DNA of 64,000 nt. Source: Asterochloris sp. CNOR1. Taxonomy: Eukaryota > Chlorophyta > Trebouxiophyceae > Trebouxiales > Trebouxiaceae. This document shows positions 1 through 11,392 of this stretch, piece by piece. The stretch lies in contig OZ017757.1 in the NCBI GenBank assembly GCA_963969365.1, forward strand, positions 124,001 through 188,000, read 5' to 3'. Made by a program: the position numbers and the translations under genes. Positions within the stretch are counted from its first letter, which is position 1. Every line of letters starts with the position of its first letter. The notes below the pieces were generated by a model. That model was not told the origin of the DNA and did not search any database. It was given only the letters and a program-made list of their open reading frames with translations.

Positions 1-1118
1 CACTGTTGGGAGCTCAACATTGGCTCAAGCTGCACCTTCCACAAGGCGCCGAGTGATCCCTGAGCCACAGGTTATGCCCAGGCGTGTGGTCATTTGTGTC
101 TGCACAAGGCCTTAAAATTACCTTCCTCAAACGGGGAAGCATCCCTTGGGCCATGTTGTCAGGTCAACAGGCAGCTGCAAGCACACACCCTGCAAACCCA
201 GCTGACACCACTCACCGTCCCCATCTGACTCGCCATCTGCCTGTTTCCACGCTCCTGCGCTGCTGCCATCATCCTGCTGTGAGCTGCCAAGTTGGTGTTA
301 CTGTCCTGCCTTCTATGTGCAGTCCATCCCGACCTGTACAGTGCCTGCAGCTGATGGTGGCGAAAGGCTGTGCGCCCCAAACGTGGGCCTGCTGTCAGCT
401 GCACTGCTTCAGGGCCGCCGCAGATTTGCATAGCATGGCTGCAGGCTAAGCGCCTGGACCCAGGCGCACCTAGCTGGTGGTGACACCGTGAGCCTTACAC
501 AAAAACACATGTTGGGCAGTGTGCGTTTGCACTGGACAGCTGGCCAATGCTCTCTGCGTGCCTGATGCTGGCCTTCTTCAAGCCGCTAAGGCTGTGCAGA
601 TGCATGCTTTTGAGTTGACAGGGGAACAGAAGCAGGTCTCTGCATTATGGGCTCAACGGACGGACTTCTGTTTTGTCCGACTCGATGTCAGGCTGTCCTG
701 GAGGTGCCCAGCTTCTTGCAAAGGCAAAGTGTTGGTACTGCACAAGAACTGTTGATGATGTGACCAAGCCATGTGGCTCAGCTTCACGCGCTGCCTGTTC
801 TTGGAGGTTGGAACAGCATCAACCTGGGCCAGATGCTCACAACAGGCCGAGCATGGATGTCAGATCCCCACAGCTGTGGTTCCAAGCTGCCCTCCTCATG
901 AAATCACATTCATCAGACTGAAGCAAGTGCAACATGATTGAGACCTCCTGCCCATCGAGATGCCAGATCCCAGTGGTGCTGCCAAAGTCATGCATGAGGC
1001 ACCTGACACCCAAGCTGCCAGCACTGCAAAGGAGCCTCCACCACACAGCCACCCTGGGCAAGATCATGCCAAGACAGACTAGTAGCATTCAAGGCAAGCA
1101 CACCTGCCTGGTGCAGCC
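1..1118 (+). repeat. Duplicated 5' spacer upstream of zinc-ribbon copy A1
   Basis: Positions of about 35-440 match 46.73-47.21 kb on the same strand and 40.05-40.4 and 44.95-45.3 kb in reverse. Positions of about 650-1110 match the reverse of 39.5-39.95 kb. It is the same spacer found upstream of the other zinc-ribbon genes, so it is part of the amplified unit. No gene in it can be supported. Confidence 0.6.
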
Positions 1119-2075
1119 GTGATCTCATGCAGGCTCTCTTCTTGCATAGGCACTGCAGCACAACACCCACTTGCTGCAGGCAAATCTGAGGAGCAGGATG
1201 GCCCCAACATCAGCAGACTGGCACCGCACCTACAGCAAGAGTGGGACCATGCGGCCAACGCCCACCTGGGCAGCATCATCATCGCGCCGCAAAGCTGCAG
1301 GAAGGCCTGGTGGAGGAGCGGCATGTGCAAGACGGGGCAGGCACACAGGTGGCAGGCAACAGTCGGCAGTCGCGTCAAGGGCACCAGCTGCCCCTACAAG
1401 AGTGGCAGAGCAGTGTGCCCCTGCAATGATCTGGCCCACAACCACCCAGAGGTGGCAGCGGAGTGGGACTGGGAGGCCAATGGGGAGAGGACCCCAGAGA
1501 CTGTGACAGCAAGCAGCACGATCAGGGCAGCCTGGAGGTGTGGCCTCTGTGGGCACAGATGGAGCGCTTGTGTGTCAGACAGAACGCATGGGAATGGGTG
1601 CCCTCAGTGTGCCCGTGAGGCTGGCCGCACCAAGACAAGGCAGCCCAGCATCAGCAAGGGAGCACTACACCTGCTGGCTGAATGGAACTGGGAAGCCAAT
1701 GTGAAATGTGGCTGGCACCCAGACCAGATCACTTTAGGGTCCCACAAAAAGGTGCATTGGGCCGTGCATGATGAGTGCAAGCTGGGCCTGGTGCACAGAT
1801 GGCAGGCATCACCAAGTAGTCGCATACAATTGAGCAGTGGCTCCCCCTTCCCCTCTGGCAAGGCTGTGTGTGCTTGCAACTCCCTGGCTGTGCAGTGCCC
1901 AGAGGCAGCAGACCTATGGGACTCTCAAAACAATGGAGACCTGACTCCTGGTGGTGTAGCAGTGCAATCAGTCAAGGTTGTGGCCTGGAAGGGTCCAGAT
2001 GGCAGCCAGTGGCACCAGAGAGTTCATGAACTGGTCAAGCTTGTAAGAAGGCATGATGCAAAATTGACGAAGTAG
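1119..2075 (+). CDS. Zinc-ribbon repeat protein (DUF4379/PF14311 type), copy A1, intact
   Basis: The frame is open for 318 residues. It holds four tandem repeats of the family pattern 'P-x-x-A-x-E-W-D ... N-G-x-x-T-P ... W-x-C-x-x-C-G-H-R-W ... R-T-x-G-x-G-C-P-x-C'. Repeat 2 (about residues 105-166) is canonical, with Cys pairs at 141/144 and 161/164 that should bind one zinc. Repeats 1 (35-101) and 3 (183-253) keep the Trp/His/Arg framework but use another cysteine arrangement, and repeat 4 (256-308) has lost its cysteines. The function of the family is unknown; nucleic-acid or protein binding is plausible only by fold. The real coding start may lie upstream of an intron: a CAG acceptor just before GCAAATCTGAGG (near 1179) is conserved in most copies. 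The ATG at 1119 is simply the first in frame. Confidence 0.75.
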   Translation: MISCRLSSCIGTAAQHPLAAGKSEEQDGPNISRLAPHLQQEWDHAANAHLGSIIIAPQSCRKAWWRSGMCKTGQAHRWQATVGSRVKGTSCPYKSGRAVCPCNDLAHNHPEVAAEWDWEANGERTPETVTASSTIRAAWRCGLCGHRWSACVSDRTHGNGCPQCAREAGRTKTRQPSISKGALHLLAEWNWEANVKCGWHPDQITLGSHKKVHWAVHDECKLGLVHRWQASPSSRIQLSSGSPFPSGKAVCACNSLAVQCPEAADLWDSQNNGDLTPGGVAVQSVKVVAWKGPDGSQWHQRVHELVKLVRRHDAKLTK

Positions 2076-3292
2076 CTCATCAATGCAATTCCAGTCCTGA
2101 CTTCAGTCTGATTCAGTTTTTAGTCTGACGTTGCCTTTGCTGGGGTGAGGCGCATTCACTAGTGGGTGTGCAATGACATGTCGCCTGCCTCCCGCACTGC
2201 CAATGCATGCATTCCATGTGCAGCTCATAGCAGCCTGTGCCTTGACTCTGCTTGCATCTTCAGGAGTGGTCCTTCACAAGGTTGGGGCCACCATGGTTGG
2301 CAGGGGCGACAGAAGACTTGATCATTGATGAGCCGAGCTACGAACACATGATTAGCGCAACTGTTACACAAGCCCAACTACGTTGGCAGAAGGAATTGAC
2401 ATGCAACCTGTACTTCCAGCCAGCGGTAAGACTGGCTAGCTGGTTAATACTACAGCGGCCTGTAACTGAGTGGCTGTTTGCCCACACTGGACACATCAGG
2501 TTCCTGTCATGCAGCCAGGGTCAGGCATGAGATACGAATCGACACATCTGCTCAAGTTGCAGGGGAGGTCCTTAGTGCAGAGCTACCAGGTCACAAGGTG
2601 AGACCATGGCAAGACAATCAGAAGACTCACATCGGCCCAGGCCTGTCAGTCAAGACCATGATGATGTGCCGCATGCCTGCCCAAACATGACAGCGTAGCA
2701 CCTGCCATGTCTGCAACCCAGACTGGTAGTCTAGGGCGGAAGGCTGGCGGCAGACCAGCCTGTCATGACCTGACTCAGATGTGGCAGCAGAGTGAGACTG
2801 AGAGGGCAATGGGGAAAAGGGCACAAGAAACTGTTGCGTCAGGCAGCCACATGCCTTTGGCAGCATGGAGCTGGGGCCTCAATGGGCACATCACTGTACC
2901 ATCTAGTGTGGACAGTCAGCACAGAGTACAGGGGGCCAACTGCACCCAATGGGCTGTGCATGGGAGATGGGACACAGGGCCCACAGCTGTGGTTCCATGC
3001 TGCCCTCTTCGAAGTCTTCGTTAGACTGAAGCAACACAAGTATGTTTCAGGCCGTCTGTGCATCTTGGCGCCACCAGACCTCAGCTGTGCTGCCAATATT
3101 ATGCATTGGGCGCCTGGCACAACAGCTGCCAAAGCTGCACAGAAGGCTTCACCTGGCGGCTGCACCAGGCAAGGCCATGCCAAGCCAGATCAGTATGACT
3201 CAAGGCATGCATGCCAACCTGGTGCAGCGATTCTGTCATCAAGGATCACTCCTTGCGTAAGCACAGCAGCACATCACCTGCTCTGTGTGCAG
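2076..3292 (+). repeat. Spacer between zinc-ribbon copies A1 and A2
   Basis: The part after A1 (about 2240-2720) resembles the part after A2 (about 4320-4640), for example the shared blocks near 2590 and 4525 around 'CACAAGGTGAG'. The part just before A2 (about 3060-3220) is a copy of the A1 upstream block at 950-1115. Apart from the decayed fragment at 2740-2930 I see no gene. Confidence 0.5.
2740..2930 (+). pseudogene. Decayed fragment of a zinc-ribbon (DUF4379-type) repeat
   Basis: The DNA follows repeat 2 of copy A1 base for base with many substitutions and small gaps. The stretch matching 'CCTGCAATGATCTGGCCC', the 'GGCAATGGGGA' block and the 'GGGCACA' block are all present in order. The translated frame no longer keeps the Cys pairs. 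It lies in the spacer between copies A1 and A2 and looks like an old remnant of one more array member. Confidence 0.5.
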
Positions 3293-4188
3293 GCAAGTCT
3301 GAGGAGCAGCCTGGCCCCGACATCAGCAGATTGGCTCCGCACCTGCAACAGGAGTGGGACCATGCGGCCAACGCCCACCTGGGCAGCATCATCATTGCAC
3401 CCCAGAGCATCAAGAAGGCCTGGTAGAGCAGCGGCATGTGCAAGACCGGGCAGCCGCACAGGTGGCAAGCGAGCATCCAAAATCGCACAATGGGCAACAG
3501 CTGCCCCTACGACAGCGGCAGAGCAGTCTGCCCCTGCAATAATCTGGCCCACAACCACCCAGGGGTGGCAGCGGACTGGGACTGGGAGGCCAATGGGGAG
3601 AGAACACCAGAGACTGTGACGGCAGGCAGCACGTTCAGGGCAGCCTGGAGGTGTGGCGTCTGTGGGCACAGACGGGGCGCCACTGTGATGTCCAGAACAC
3701 ATGGAAGAGGATTCCCCAAGTGTGGGCGTGAAGCTGGCCGCAGTAAGACAAGGCATCCGAGCATCAGCAGTGGAGCACCACACCTGCTGGCTGAGTGGGA
3801 CTGGGAAGCCAATGAGAGATGTGGCTGGCGCCCAGACTGGGTCACTCTGGGCTCAGCCAAGCAGGTGCACTGGGTTGTGCAAGCTGAGTGCAAGCTGGGC
3901 CTGGTGCACAGATGGCAGGCACCACCATCATTGCGTATTTATGGAAGTGCTGGCTCCCCGTTCCCCTATGGCAGAGCTGTGTGTGCTTGCAACTCCCTGG
4001 CTGTGCAGTGCCCAGAGGCAGCAGACCTTTGGGATTTTTTGTTGAATGGAGGCCTGACCCCTCATCACGTGACCTGGCTGTCCCACCAAGAGGTATGCTG
4101 GCAAGCACCAGATGGAAGGCAGTGGCAGCAGAGAGTTGATGAAGTTGTCTACAATGTCAGAAGGCGTGAAGCACAACTGAAGAACTAG
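3293..4188 (+). pseudogene. Zinc-ribbon repeat gene copy A2, interrupted by a TAG stop
   Basis: The sequence aligns with A1 over its whole length: N-terminal 'GKSEEQPGPDISRLAPHL', four repeats, and the canonical repeat-2 cysteines apart from the last pair, where 'CPQC' is replaced by 'FPKC'. The second Trp of the 'A-W-W-x-S-G-M-C-K' motif in repeat 1 is an in-frame TAG at 3424-3426, where all the other copies that retain this region have TGG. Downstream of the stop, from 3436, 250 codons remain open to 4188. It could still make a shortened three-repeat product. I call it a pseudogene because the break removes half of repeat 1 and one zinc ligand is also lost. Confidence 0.65.
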
Positions 4189-5305
4189 CTTCAACAGTGC
4201 AGTTGCCAGCTGGCATTCTGCAAACAAGGTCACTTTTGCTAGTCTATGACGCACATCCCCGTCTTGTGTGCACGATGTGTCTGCCTTTCACACTGCAATG
4301 CATCAGCACAGCATGCAACTCACAGCAGCCTGAACCCTGCTTGCATCTGCAAGAGTGGCCCTTCTGAAGGCGTTGCCATCATTGTTGACAGGGGTAACAT
4401 CTTCAGACTGGCTAAGGGCCACTTGACCATTCTAGACGCACCAGATCCCAGTTGTGCAGCGAAGGTCATGCATGTGATACCAAGCAACACTTAAATTCAA
4501 ACCGGATGGGAGGTTTCACTGCGAGGCTACCTGGCCACAAGGTGAGGCAACAGCAAGAAAAACAGCAAAAGGCCTGTCATTCAGGACCTTGACAAGGAGC
4601 TGTGCGCCTGCCTCAGCATGACAGCGCAACACCTATCTGCAAGCGAGGTTGGCAGGCAGTCATTGCTCAGTCCTGGCTGCCTTGCGTTGCTTGTGCCAAT
4701 ACATTTGTGATGGCATTCTAGCCAGTTGCTGGGCGTTGAAGGCTGAGGCCTGATCTTTGGTGGTGCTGCGCGGCGGGCAGCAGGAATTGGCCACTCCACC
4801 ACAAGCCTCTGCTGTGTGACAAACCAGCACTGCTGGGGCGCACACACGTGCCTGGAGGCCAAGCAGAGTTGCAGCTGGTGCGGCTTGGGCCTTGGTCACC
4901 CTGATCAGGCACTGAGTTAACATCTCTCTAGGATAAACCTGATGTTTGTCAGATGTGGCCACATGCCACGGGGCCTGAAAAGAGATACAGCCTGGAGTTC
5001 GGGCCATAATGAACTAGCAATGTCCCCACGCCCACAGCTGTGGGATCATGGCTGCCGTCCTCCAAGAATCTTGACTGCCCTCCCACCACAAGCAGAGAGA
5101 GATATGCTTGTGGCCAACGTGTTTTGGACATGCCAGAGGCGGCCTTGGCTTGGGCAGCAGCCACAACTTCTGCCCGATGTGCCACAGAAACACCTCTGCA
5201 GAGCCAAACAGGCACAGGGTGTGCATGTATTCATGGCAGGCACATGTCTTCTGTGCAGGCTCGACAGCTTGCCAGCTCTCTGCGCACATCAGCACAGCAG
5301 CTGCC
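4189..5305. other. Spacer between A2 and A3, no gene recognised
   Basis: The first 450 bases are the duplicated 3' flank described for A1 and A2. The remainder to A3 has only short scattered open frames without recognisable motifs or good splice-bounded exons. Confidence 0.4.
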
Positions 5306-6238
5306 ATGTCTGCAGGCAAGTCAGATAGACAGGGGCAGCCTGCTGGCCCAGACATCAGCCGGCTGGCCCCCCACCTTCAGCAGGAATGGCACCACGCATC
5401 CAACGCTTGCCTGGGCCGCGTCACCATCACACCAATGAGCGCCAGGAAGGTCTGGTGGAGCAGGGGCATGTGCAAGGCAGGCCAGCCGCACAGGTGGCAG
5501 GCAACTGTCTACAACCGCACTCGCGGCAGCGGGTGCCCATATGAGGCAGGACGCACCGTGTGCCCTTGCAATGACTTAGCCCACAACCACCCAGATGTGG
5601 CAGCAGAGTGGGACTGGGAGGCCAATGGGGAGAGGACACCAGCGACTGTGGCCGCCAGCTGCAACAGTAAGGTCGCGTGGAAGTGCAGACGGTGTGGGTA
5701 CGCATGGAGTGCGCAGATCAGCACCAGAACACATGCAGGGGCTGGCTGCCCAGAATGCGGTCGAAAGGCAAGCAGACACCACACCAAGCAGCCTAGCATC
5801 AGTACTGGAGCCTCCCACCTCCTAGCTGAGTGGGACTACGACGCCAATGGGCTGCAAGGCTGGCACCCAGACCGCATCACTCTAGGCTCGCACAAGAAGG
5901 TGCACTGGAGGAGACTGGATGAATGCAAGTTGGGCCTAGTGCACAAATGGCAGGCTATGCCAAACCATCGTGTTGGAATGAATGCTGGCTCCCCATTCCC
6001 ATACGGCATGGCTGTGTGTGCCTGCAACTCTCTGGCTGTGCAGTGTCCAGATGCAGCTGCTTTGTGGGACCATCAGGCAAACGGAGGTGTGACCCCCGAC
6101 AATGTGACTGCGCAGTCCTCTCACGTCATGTACTGGAAGGGACCAGATGGCAATCAGTGGCAGCAGATGGTGGTTCAAGTTGTTGATATGGCGAGACGCA
6201 GAAAACAGTGTGAGCGTTCCCTAAAAGCTCAGCATTGA
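5306..6238 (+). CDS. Zinc-ribbon repeat protein, copy A3, intact
   Basis: This copy is open for 310 residues from the ATG at 5306 (MSAGKSDRQGQ...); the frame extends further upstream to 5108 without a stop. It has the four-repeat layout of the family and is the most divergent intact copy: repeat 2 reads 'W-K-C-R-R-C-G-Y-A-W ... G-A-G-C-P-E-C', keeping both CxxC pairs. The lack of stop codons despite this divergence suggests it has been under selection. It ends about 300 bp from the 3' end of VPS26, which runs the other way. Confidence 0.72.
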   Translation: MSAGKSDRQGQPAGPDISRLAPHLQQEWHHASNACLGRVTITPMSARKVWWSRGMCKAGQPHRWQATVYNRTRGSGCPYEAGRTVCPCNDLAHNHPDVAAEWDWEANGERTPATVAASCNSKVAWKCRRCGYAWSAQISTRTHAGAGCPECGRKASRHHTKQPSISTGASHLLAEWDYDANGLQGWHPDRITLGSHKKVHWRRLDECKLGLVHKWQAMPNHRVGMNAGSPFPYGMAVCACNSLAVQCPDAAALWDHQANGGVTPDNVTAQSSHVMYWKGPDGNQWQQMVVQVVDMARRRKQCERSLKAQH

Positions 6239-6445
6239 TCTGAACACTTGTCAGACCAACACATGTGCACAGTGCAGTCCATGAGAGAAGCTCAGTTTGG
6301 GGCAGACATTGACAACAGAAGACTTGCCAGTGTTTCATCAACACTAGCAAAAGTAGTCAGTACTGTCCCCGGCCTAGCTTCAACAGTTGCTCATAAAATG
6401 CTGAGAAGCCCAGTTTACACCACTGCTATTGTGCCAACATGCTGG

Positions 6446-6450
6446 TTACA
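6446..6450 (-). terminator. Possible polyadenylation signal of VPS26 (TGTAA)
   Basis: On the minus strand TGTAA occurs about 90 bases after the VPS26 stop codon. TGTAA is the usual poly(A) signal in green algae. The pentamer is common by chance, so this is a suggestion only. Confidence 0.3.
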
Positions 6451-6536
6451 ATAATTTGAATAAAGATGTCGCTTTCAGGATTGAGCTGCAGAGCACATTC
6501 TGCAGCTACAGGCCATGCCGACAACTGCAGGTGTAT

Positions 6537-9500
6537 TCAAGATGAGGAAGTTTGCGCAGGTGTTGAGGGCGCAGGCGGGGAAGTGCCTTCACGCTCTCTG
6601 TACAACTGAATCTCCTGTTGCTTAAAGTACCTTCTGTCCTCCTCATCGACAAGCACCAGATTGAGGTAATACTTGACGCTGAACTTGTTGTGCACATTCT
6701 TCAGCGTTGGCGTTAGATCATAGGGTGACAGGAACAGCCTGCAAGCAGTGAACCGGGTTCCTTTTGCACTCATGTGCTGTATATAGCTCTGTCTGTCTCG
6801 CTTGCCCATGCCTCCTTCGTTCTTGTTGAAGGCGTGCATGGTGCACAAAAGCCAGCCCACAACAGGGGATGCCGTGCCCACCCCTTGCATTGGTTCTCCA
6901 TGTTTTCAGATAGGCAAAGTAATGAGGGCCGCATGGCTCAGTGCGAAGAACACTCATCCAGGCCCACCTGATAGGAATATTCTCTCCCCTAACAGGCGCT
7001 CCATCCATGATCTCATACTTTGCGAGGGTCTCGCTCTCATTCCTCGCATTGCTGCCCGAGCCAATGGTCTCCCGCCGCCGTATCTCAATCTCCATGTGCT
7101 TGAGCTTGATGCGCACCAGCAGGAAGTAGATTTTGCCGATGACAGTGTCCTGCACAGGAGGCAGGATGTTCATGTTTTTGTGAACACCATTCAGCCTCAG
7201 GTCAATGCGCACCAGCACAGGGCCATTGTGAAGTCCACCGTTTCCTGCACAGAAGGCAAGACAAGTCCATGCACAACAAGGTCATTCAATGCTTCAGGCC
7301 AATGCACACCAGCAGCAGGCCACTGTGCCGACCAGCATGTCCTGCAAAGGGGAGGGCTCCCCGGTGAGAGCAATCAATAACAGCACAAATCTCTGTTGAT
7401 AGCATGAGTCAGCTTCAACTCTGTTGCAACAGGGTAACATGGACTGCTTACTACGTGAAAGCTCACCCAGACATCACTGGGACTCTGACGGCACACCTTG
7501 CTAGCCCACAGTGATGGAGCACTGCACCGGTTATGAAAGCAACAATGGCTCCACCCAGAGCAAAGGGGTCGTGACAGGGCAATGCATCCCAGCCTGGCAA
7601 CAGATTCAGGCAGCATTCCCTGTGGCACATCCTGCCCTGCCATGACATGCAGAGCAGCAAAAATACGACTGGGTCAGCAGACCCACTCAACGGCAGCTCA
7701 AAGGTCCATCTCACCATCAGGCTGTACTTGGCCTTGCCATACCCGAGTTCAATGGGCAGCTCTCACCTTCAGACTGTACTTGGCCTTGCCGTATTCAAAC
7801 TCAATGTGCAGGCAGTCCTCGATGCCAACCTCCATCTGCAGGGAAGGGGCAAGACATGGCTTAGCTCCGGCATGGATTAGTTGCGGCATGGATCAGCTGA
7901 GCTGGGCGCTGGCACAGCAGGTGTGCTGCTGTGCCCACAATCAAAACACAGGCATCTCTTCATGCCCACTTCATCTGTAGGCATGGCCATGGCATGGCTC
8001 AGCTGTAGCAGGGACAGGCTGGGGCTTGGCACAGCAGAAGTGCTGCTGTGCCCATGCTCAAGTACAGGCACTCATTCTGTCATCTGTAGGCAGGGCCATA
8101 GCATGGATCAGCTGTGGCAGGGACAAGCAGGGGCTTGGAAAGCAGAAGTGCTGCTGTGGCAGAGTGCTACTGATTTATGACTCCATATGGCACCACGCCC
8201 CCTGCCTTTGCATCTGTAGTGCAGAGGCGCATCTGGCCACAGCCCTTCCCATGCTGTGTGCCACACACATGCATCCGGCATGCCTCTACATCCACTATAT
8301 GAGCGGCTGGGGTATATGGGCAGGTGGCCATGCCAAGCACGTCTGTGCTTGCACAGTTGTCAACACAGGGCCATGCAGGCTCTGCATGCGGCCCAAGATG
8401 ATGGTGACTGCCTCTGTGCTTGCAGCATGGGCTGCATGGAGGTTGGGCTGATGCGCATGCAGCCCACTTGCCTGCAGCCCACCATAGTGGTGTTGCTTCA
8501 GCGCTGTCAGAACGGAGGCCAGAGATGAACCTGCCTGCAGCCCATTCTGCCTGCAGCCTATCACAATGGGCGGCTGCAAGCGTCTGTGCGCGTGCAGCTC
8601 TGGCAGCACAAGCGCAGTGTGGACCCAGCAGGCATCCCACCTTGGTGGGCGTCTGGGTCGCAGCCGCAGGTGGCCTCTCGAAAATCTCTGTGCCTGCAGC
8701 GCTTTTGATATAGGGGTTGTTGCAAAACCTCAACCCTTGACCCTGAGCCCTAAGACTTGGGCAGGCATCCTACCTTGATGGGCGGCTGGTTTGCAGGTGC
8801 GGGGGGCGGCGGGTCCTCATAGTTGCGCACCCAGAAGGGGTACTCGCGCACCAGGGATGCGCCGTAGGGGCGCACCAGCGTCACCCGCAGCAGGTACCTG
8901 CACCATCACGGTGCTCTCCAGTACGTACATGCTTCCCTACATCTTTGTGCTGCAGCGCATGCACACCGGGGTCACTGGTGGGTCGCCAGGGCTAGCCTGC
9001 AGCAGGTGCCCTGCACAACCATGGCGCTCTGAGACGGCAGAGCTGCGGCGCATGCAGTGTGGCAGCAGGCGTAGGCAGCGTAGGGGGGGCCATCGTCACC
9101 AGCAGCAGTGGCCTGCAAATGGCAGGAGTGAACTACCAGGCCATGCTACCCTGCTCCCACTCGGGACACAACCTTGTTCTGCAGACCCAAGGGCACTGTC
9201 AGGTGTGGTGAGCAGGTGCGTGACACAAGTTTTGCACTGCATGGCTTCGCCATGCGTTCCGGCAGAGACCAACTCCTGATTCACTTCCTCAGCATTTCAC
9301 CTGAGACGCGCTTGCAGGCCGCAATTTGGTTTGTCGATCAATGGACTGTGTGATCACTGCGTTGCCTGCCTTTGACAACCACTCCACTGCCTGCAGTCAT
9401 GCCTGGCTGTACCGGCAACTTGAGCTGTCTCACCTGGGGCGCATTCGCAGGCAGCGAACACACCCATGGTGCCTGTGTTTCAACCACCGCAGCCCGCAGG

Positions 9501-11392
9501 CACACCCGCCTGATATACTGCAAAAGCAGAAGTCCAGACCCGCAAGCGTGCCGCACCTGAGGCGCACTTGCAGGCTGCAACAGGACTCATGCTACCTGCC
9601 TCTCAACCAGGGGCAAGCCACAACTGGACTGAAGAGCTGCATCTTCACATGATGGAGGTGAAACAGGGAGCTCTCCTGCTGCGAGCCTGTCTCACCTGAG
9701 GCACACTTGAAGGCCACTCAGAATTTTGCTGTCTCCACATGATGGAAGTCAAATAGGGAGCCCTCCTGCTGCAAGCCTGTCTCACCTGAGGCGCACTTGA
9801 AGGCCGCGGTAAGACTCGTACTGCATCTCGACATGGTTGAACTCAAAGAGGTAGCTCTCCTGCCTCGTGAGCTCCCCCGCAGGGGCCAGATTCCGCACTG
9901 TAGGCACGCCCAGAAATGGTCAGCCTAGGGTCTGTAGTAAGCCATCACCTACTGCTTGTTGGCTGGTGGACTCTCCTCAGCAGCACAGGTGGGCACTGAG
10001 GGCCACTGACTGGCAAGCCAGCACCTGCAGCAAGACCCACAGCACACACGAACAGTCCTGGGCAGCACAGTGTGAAACAGCACCAAAGCAGAGGTGCCTT
10101 GGTCTAGAAAGTGTGAGAGAGCTGCCACAGCAGAGGTGCGTTGGGCAGCCAAGTGTGAGGGAGCACTACAGCAGAGGAGGATTGGCCATGAAAATCCCCT
10201 TGGGAGAGCACCACAGCAGAGGTGCAGTGGGTAGCCAAGTGTAAGAGAGCACCGCGGCAGAGGAGCATTGAGCAGCCAAGCGTGAGAGAGCGCCACAGCA
10301 GAGGGGCACTCAGAGAGCCAGTCGTCACCAAGGTCAATCCAGTGCCAGCACCATGTTTACTCGTGGCCGAGAAGGTAAAAGGCTTGCTGGCTTATGCATA
10401 CACAGGATGACTTATATGCCTTGTCCCAGGCGCACCCAAAGGAGGTCGACTTGCTGGGGTTGCTGCGCTCTAACTTGAGCGCAATGTGCCCCAGCCTCTG
10501 CATGTTGATGCCCAGGCATGACACAAAACCCCAGAGACCCCTTTTGCTGGGTGTAGCAAGGTGTGGTCAAGTGGCTAGGGTTGCTGCGACTCAACTTACG
10601 CTCTGGGCGATCCAGCGGCTGCAACTTGGTGGCGTGATGCTCACTTCCCTTCCCAGGTACCACACAGCACCCCAGGCGTACCGAGGGAGGTGAACTCGCT
10701 GGGGTTGCTGCGCTCTGACTTGAGCTCTATCTGCCCCAGCAGCTGCACCTTGATCCCCTGGTGCTCAGTTTTCTTGCCAGGCACCACAGACACCCGCACC
10801 TGCACAGCGACATAAGAACGTGCTTCTGGAGCGCAAGCTTCCATGGCTCGACAGTGCAATGCGCCTTGTAAAGCAGGATTCCTGCGCCACAGACTGCAAA
10901 GCAAAGGCCATTCATTGGCATTGAAAGAGTGGCAGCAGGTCCTGCACCGTCTTCCTGAGGGTGAGACTGCTGACACTGCCGCCGTCGCTTTCACGTGAGG
11001 CCAAAGACACAGGACTGATTTTTGAGCTTGCTGACTCTGCTACCACAGCTTGAACTTGAGGGCACAAGACACAGGGCCGGGTTATGAGCTTGCTGACACT
11101 GCCGACACTGCTTGCACTTGAGGGTAATAGAGACAGGGCGACTTCATTCTCTGGCCGCCTGCAACGGACCCAGCAGCTGCAGGGCAGCTCAAGCTGCCCT
11201 CAACAAGCAAGTGCACTGGCGCACCTCGCCGCCAATGCTGTCCTTGTTGGCAAACAGGGGCAGGGTCTCGGTCTCCCCGCTGCGCGTCTTGACTGTGGCC
11301 GACCTCAGCTGGGTTGTGTCGCAGGGGCGGAACGCCAGCTGGATGGTGGCAGCATTGCCCAGCGCCAGGCCACCCAGCAGCTGCTTCTGCAT
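6537..11392 (-). CDS. VPS26: Retromer subunit VPS26
   Basis: VPS26 is the arrestin-fold subunit of the retromer, the endosomal coat that returns cargo receptors to the Golgi. Seven exons join in phase: 11392-11225, 10799-10682, 9897-9786, 8897-8774, 7835-7767, 7149-6968 and 6738-6537. They give 975 bases, or 324 residues, close to plant VPS26 (about 300). Recognisable blocks in order: 'PLFANKDSIGGE' and 'EHQGIKVQLLGQIEL' (N-terminal arrestin half), 'FEFNHVEMQYESY', 'MEVGIEDCLHIEFEYGKAK', 'GKIYFLLVRIKLKHMEIEIR', 'AKYEIMDGAPVRGENIPIR' and the hallmark 'NLVLVDEEDRRYFKQQEI'. The Ser/Pro/Thr-rich tail is short. The start at 11392 aligns with the plant start. The introns are large and full of local repeats (see repeat entries). 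Confidence 0.93.
7695..8165 (-). repeat. VPS26 intronic repeats copying an exon edge
   Basis: The 3' edge of the VPS26 exon at 7767-7835, with its donor, recurs degenerate at about 7709-7750 (shared 'CTGTACTTGGCCTTGCC'). On the other side, about 7840-8165 holds roughly three units of about 120 bases sharing 'GCAGAAGTGCTGCTGTG' and 'GGATCAGCTG'. Confidence 0.6.
9425..9800 (-). repeat. Echoes of the VPS26 exon 3 splice donor
   Basis: The plus-strand string 'CTCACCTGAGGCGCACTTGA' spanning the exon 3 donor at 9786 occurs in degenerate form at about 9429, 9556 and 9690 inside the following intron. The last of these is accompanied by a longer match to the exon interior ('CATGATGGAAGTCAAATAGG'). 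Confidence 0.65.
10085..10320 (-). repeat. Minisatellite in VPS26 intron 2, unit about 41-45 bp
   Basis: About six imperfect copies of 'CAGCAGAGGTGCATTGGGCA' followed by 'GCCAAGTGTGAGAGAGCAC' run head to tail. The fourth base block varies, and one unit (near 10168) is more divergent. Confidence 0.8.

Noticed and set aside
10085-10320. CRISPR-like array
   Set aside because: Units follow each other without unique spacers, vary throughout, and lie inside a eukaryotic intron with no cas genes.
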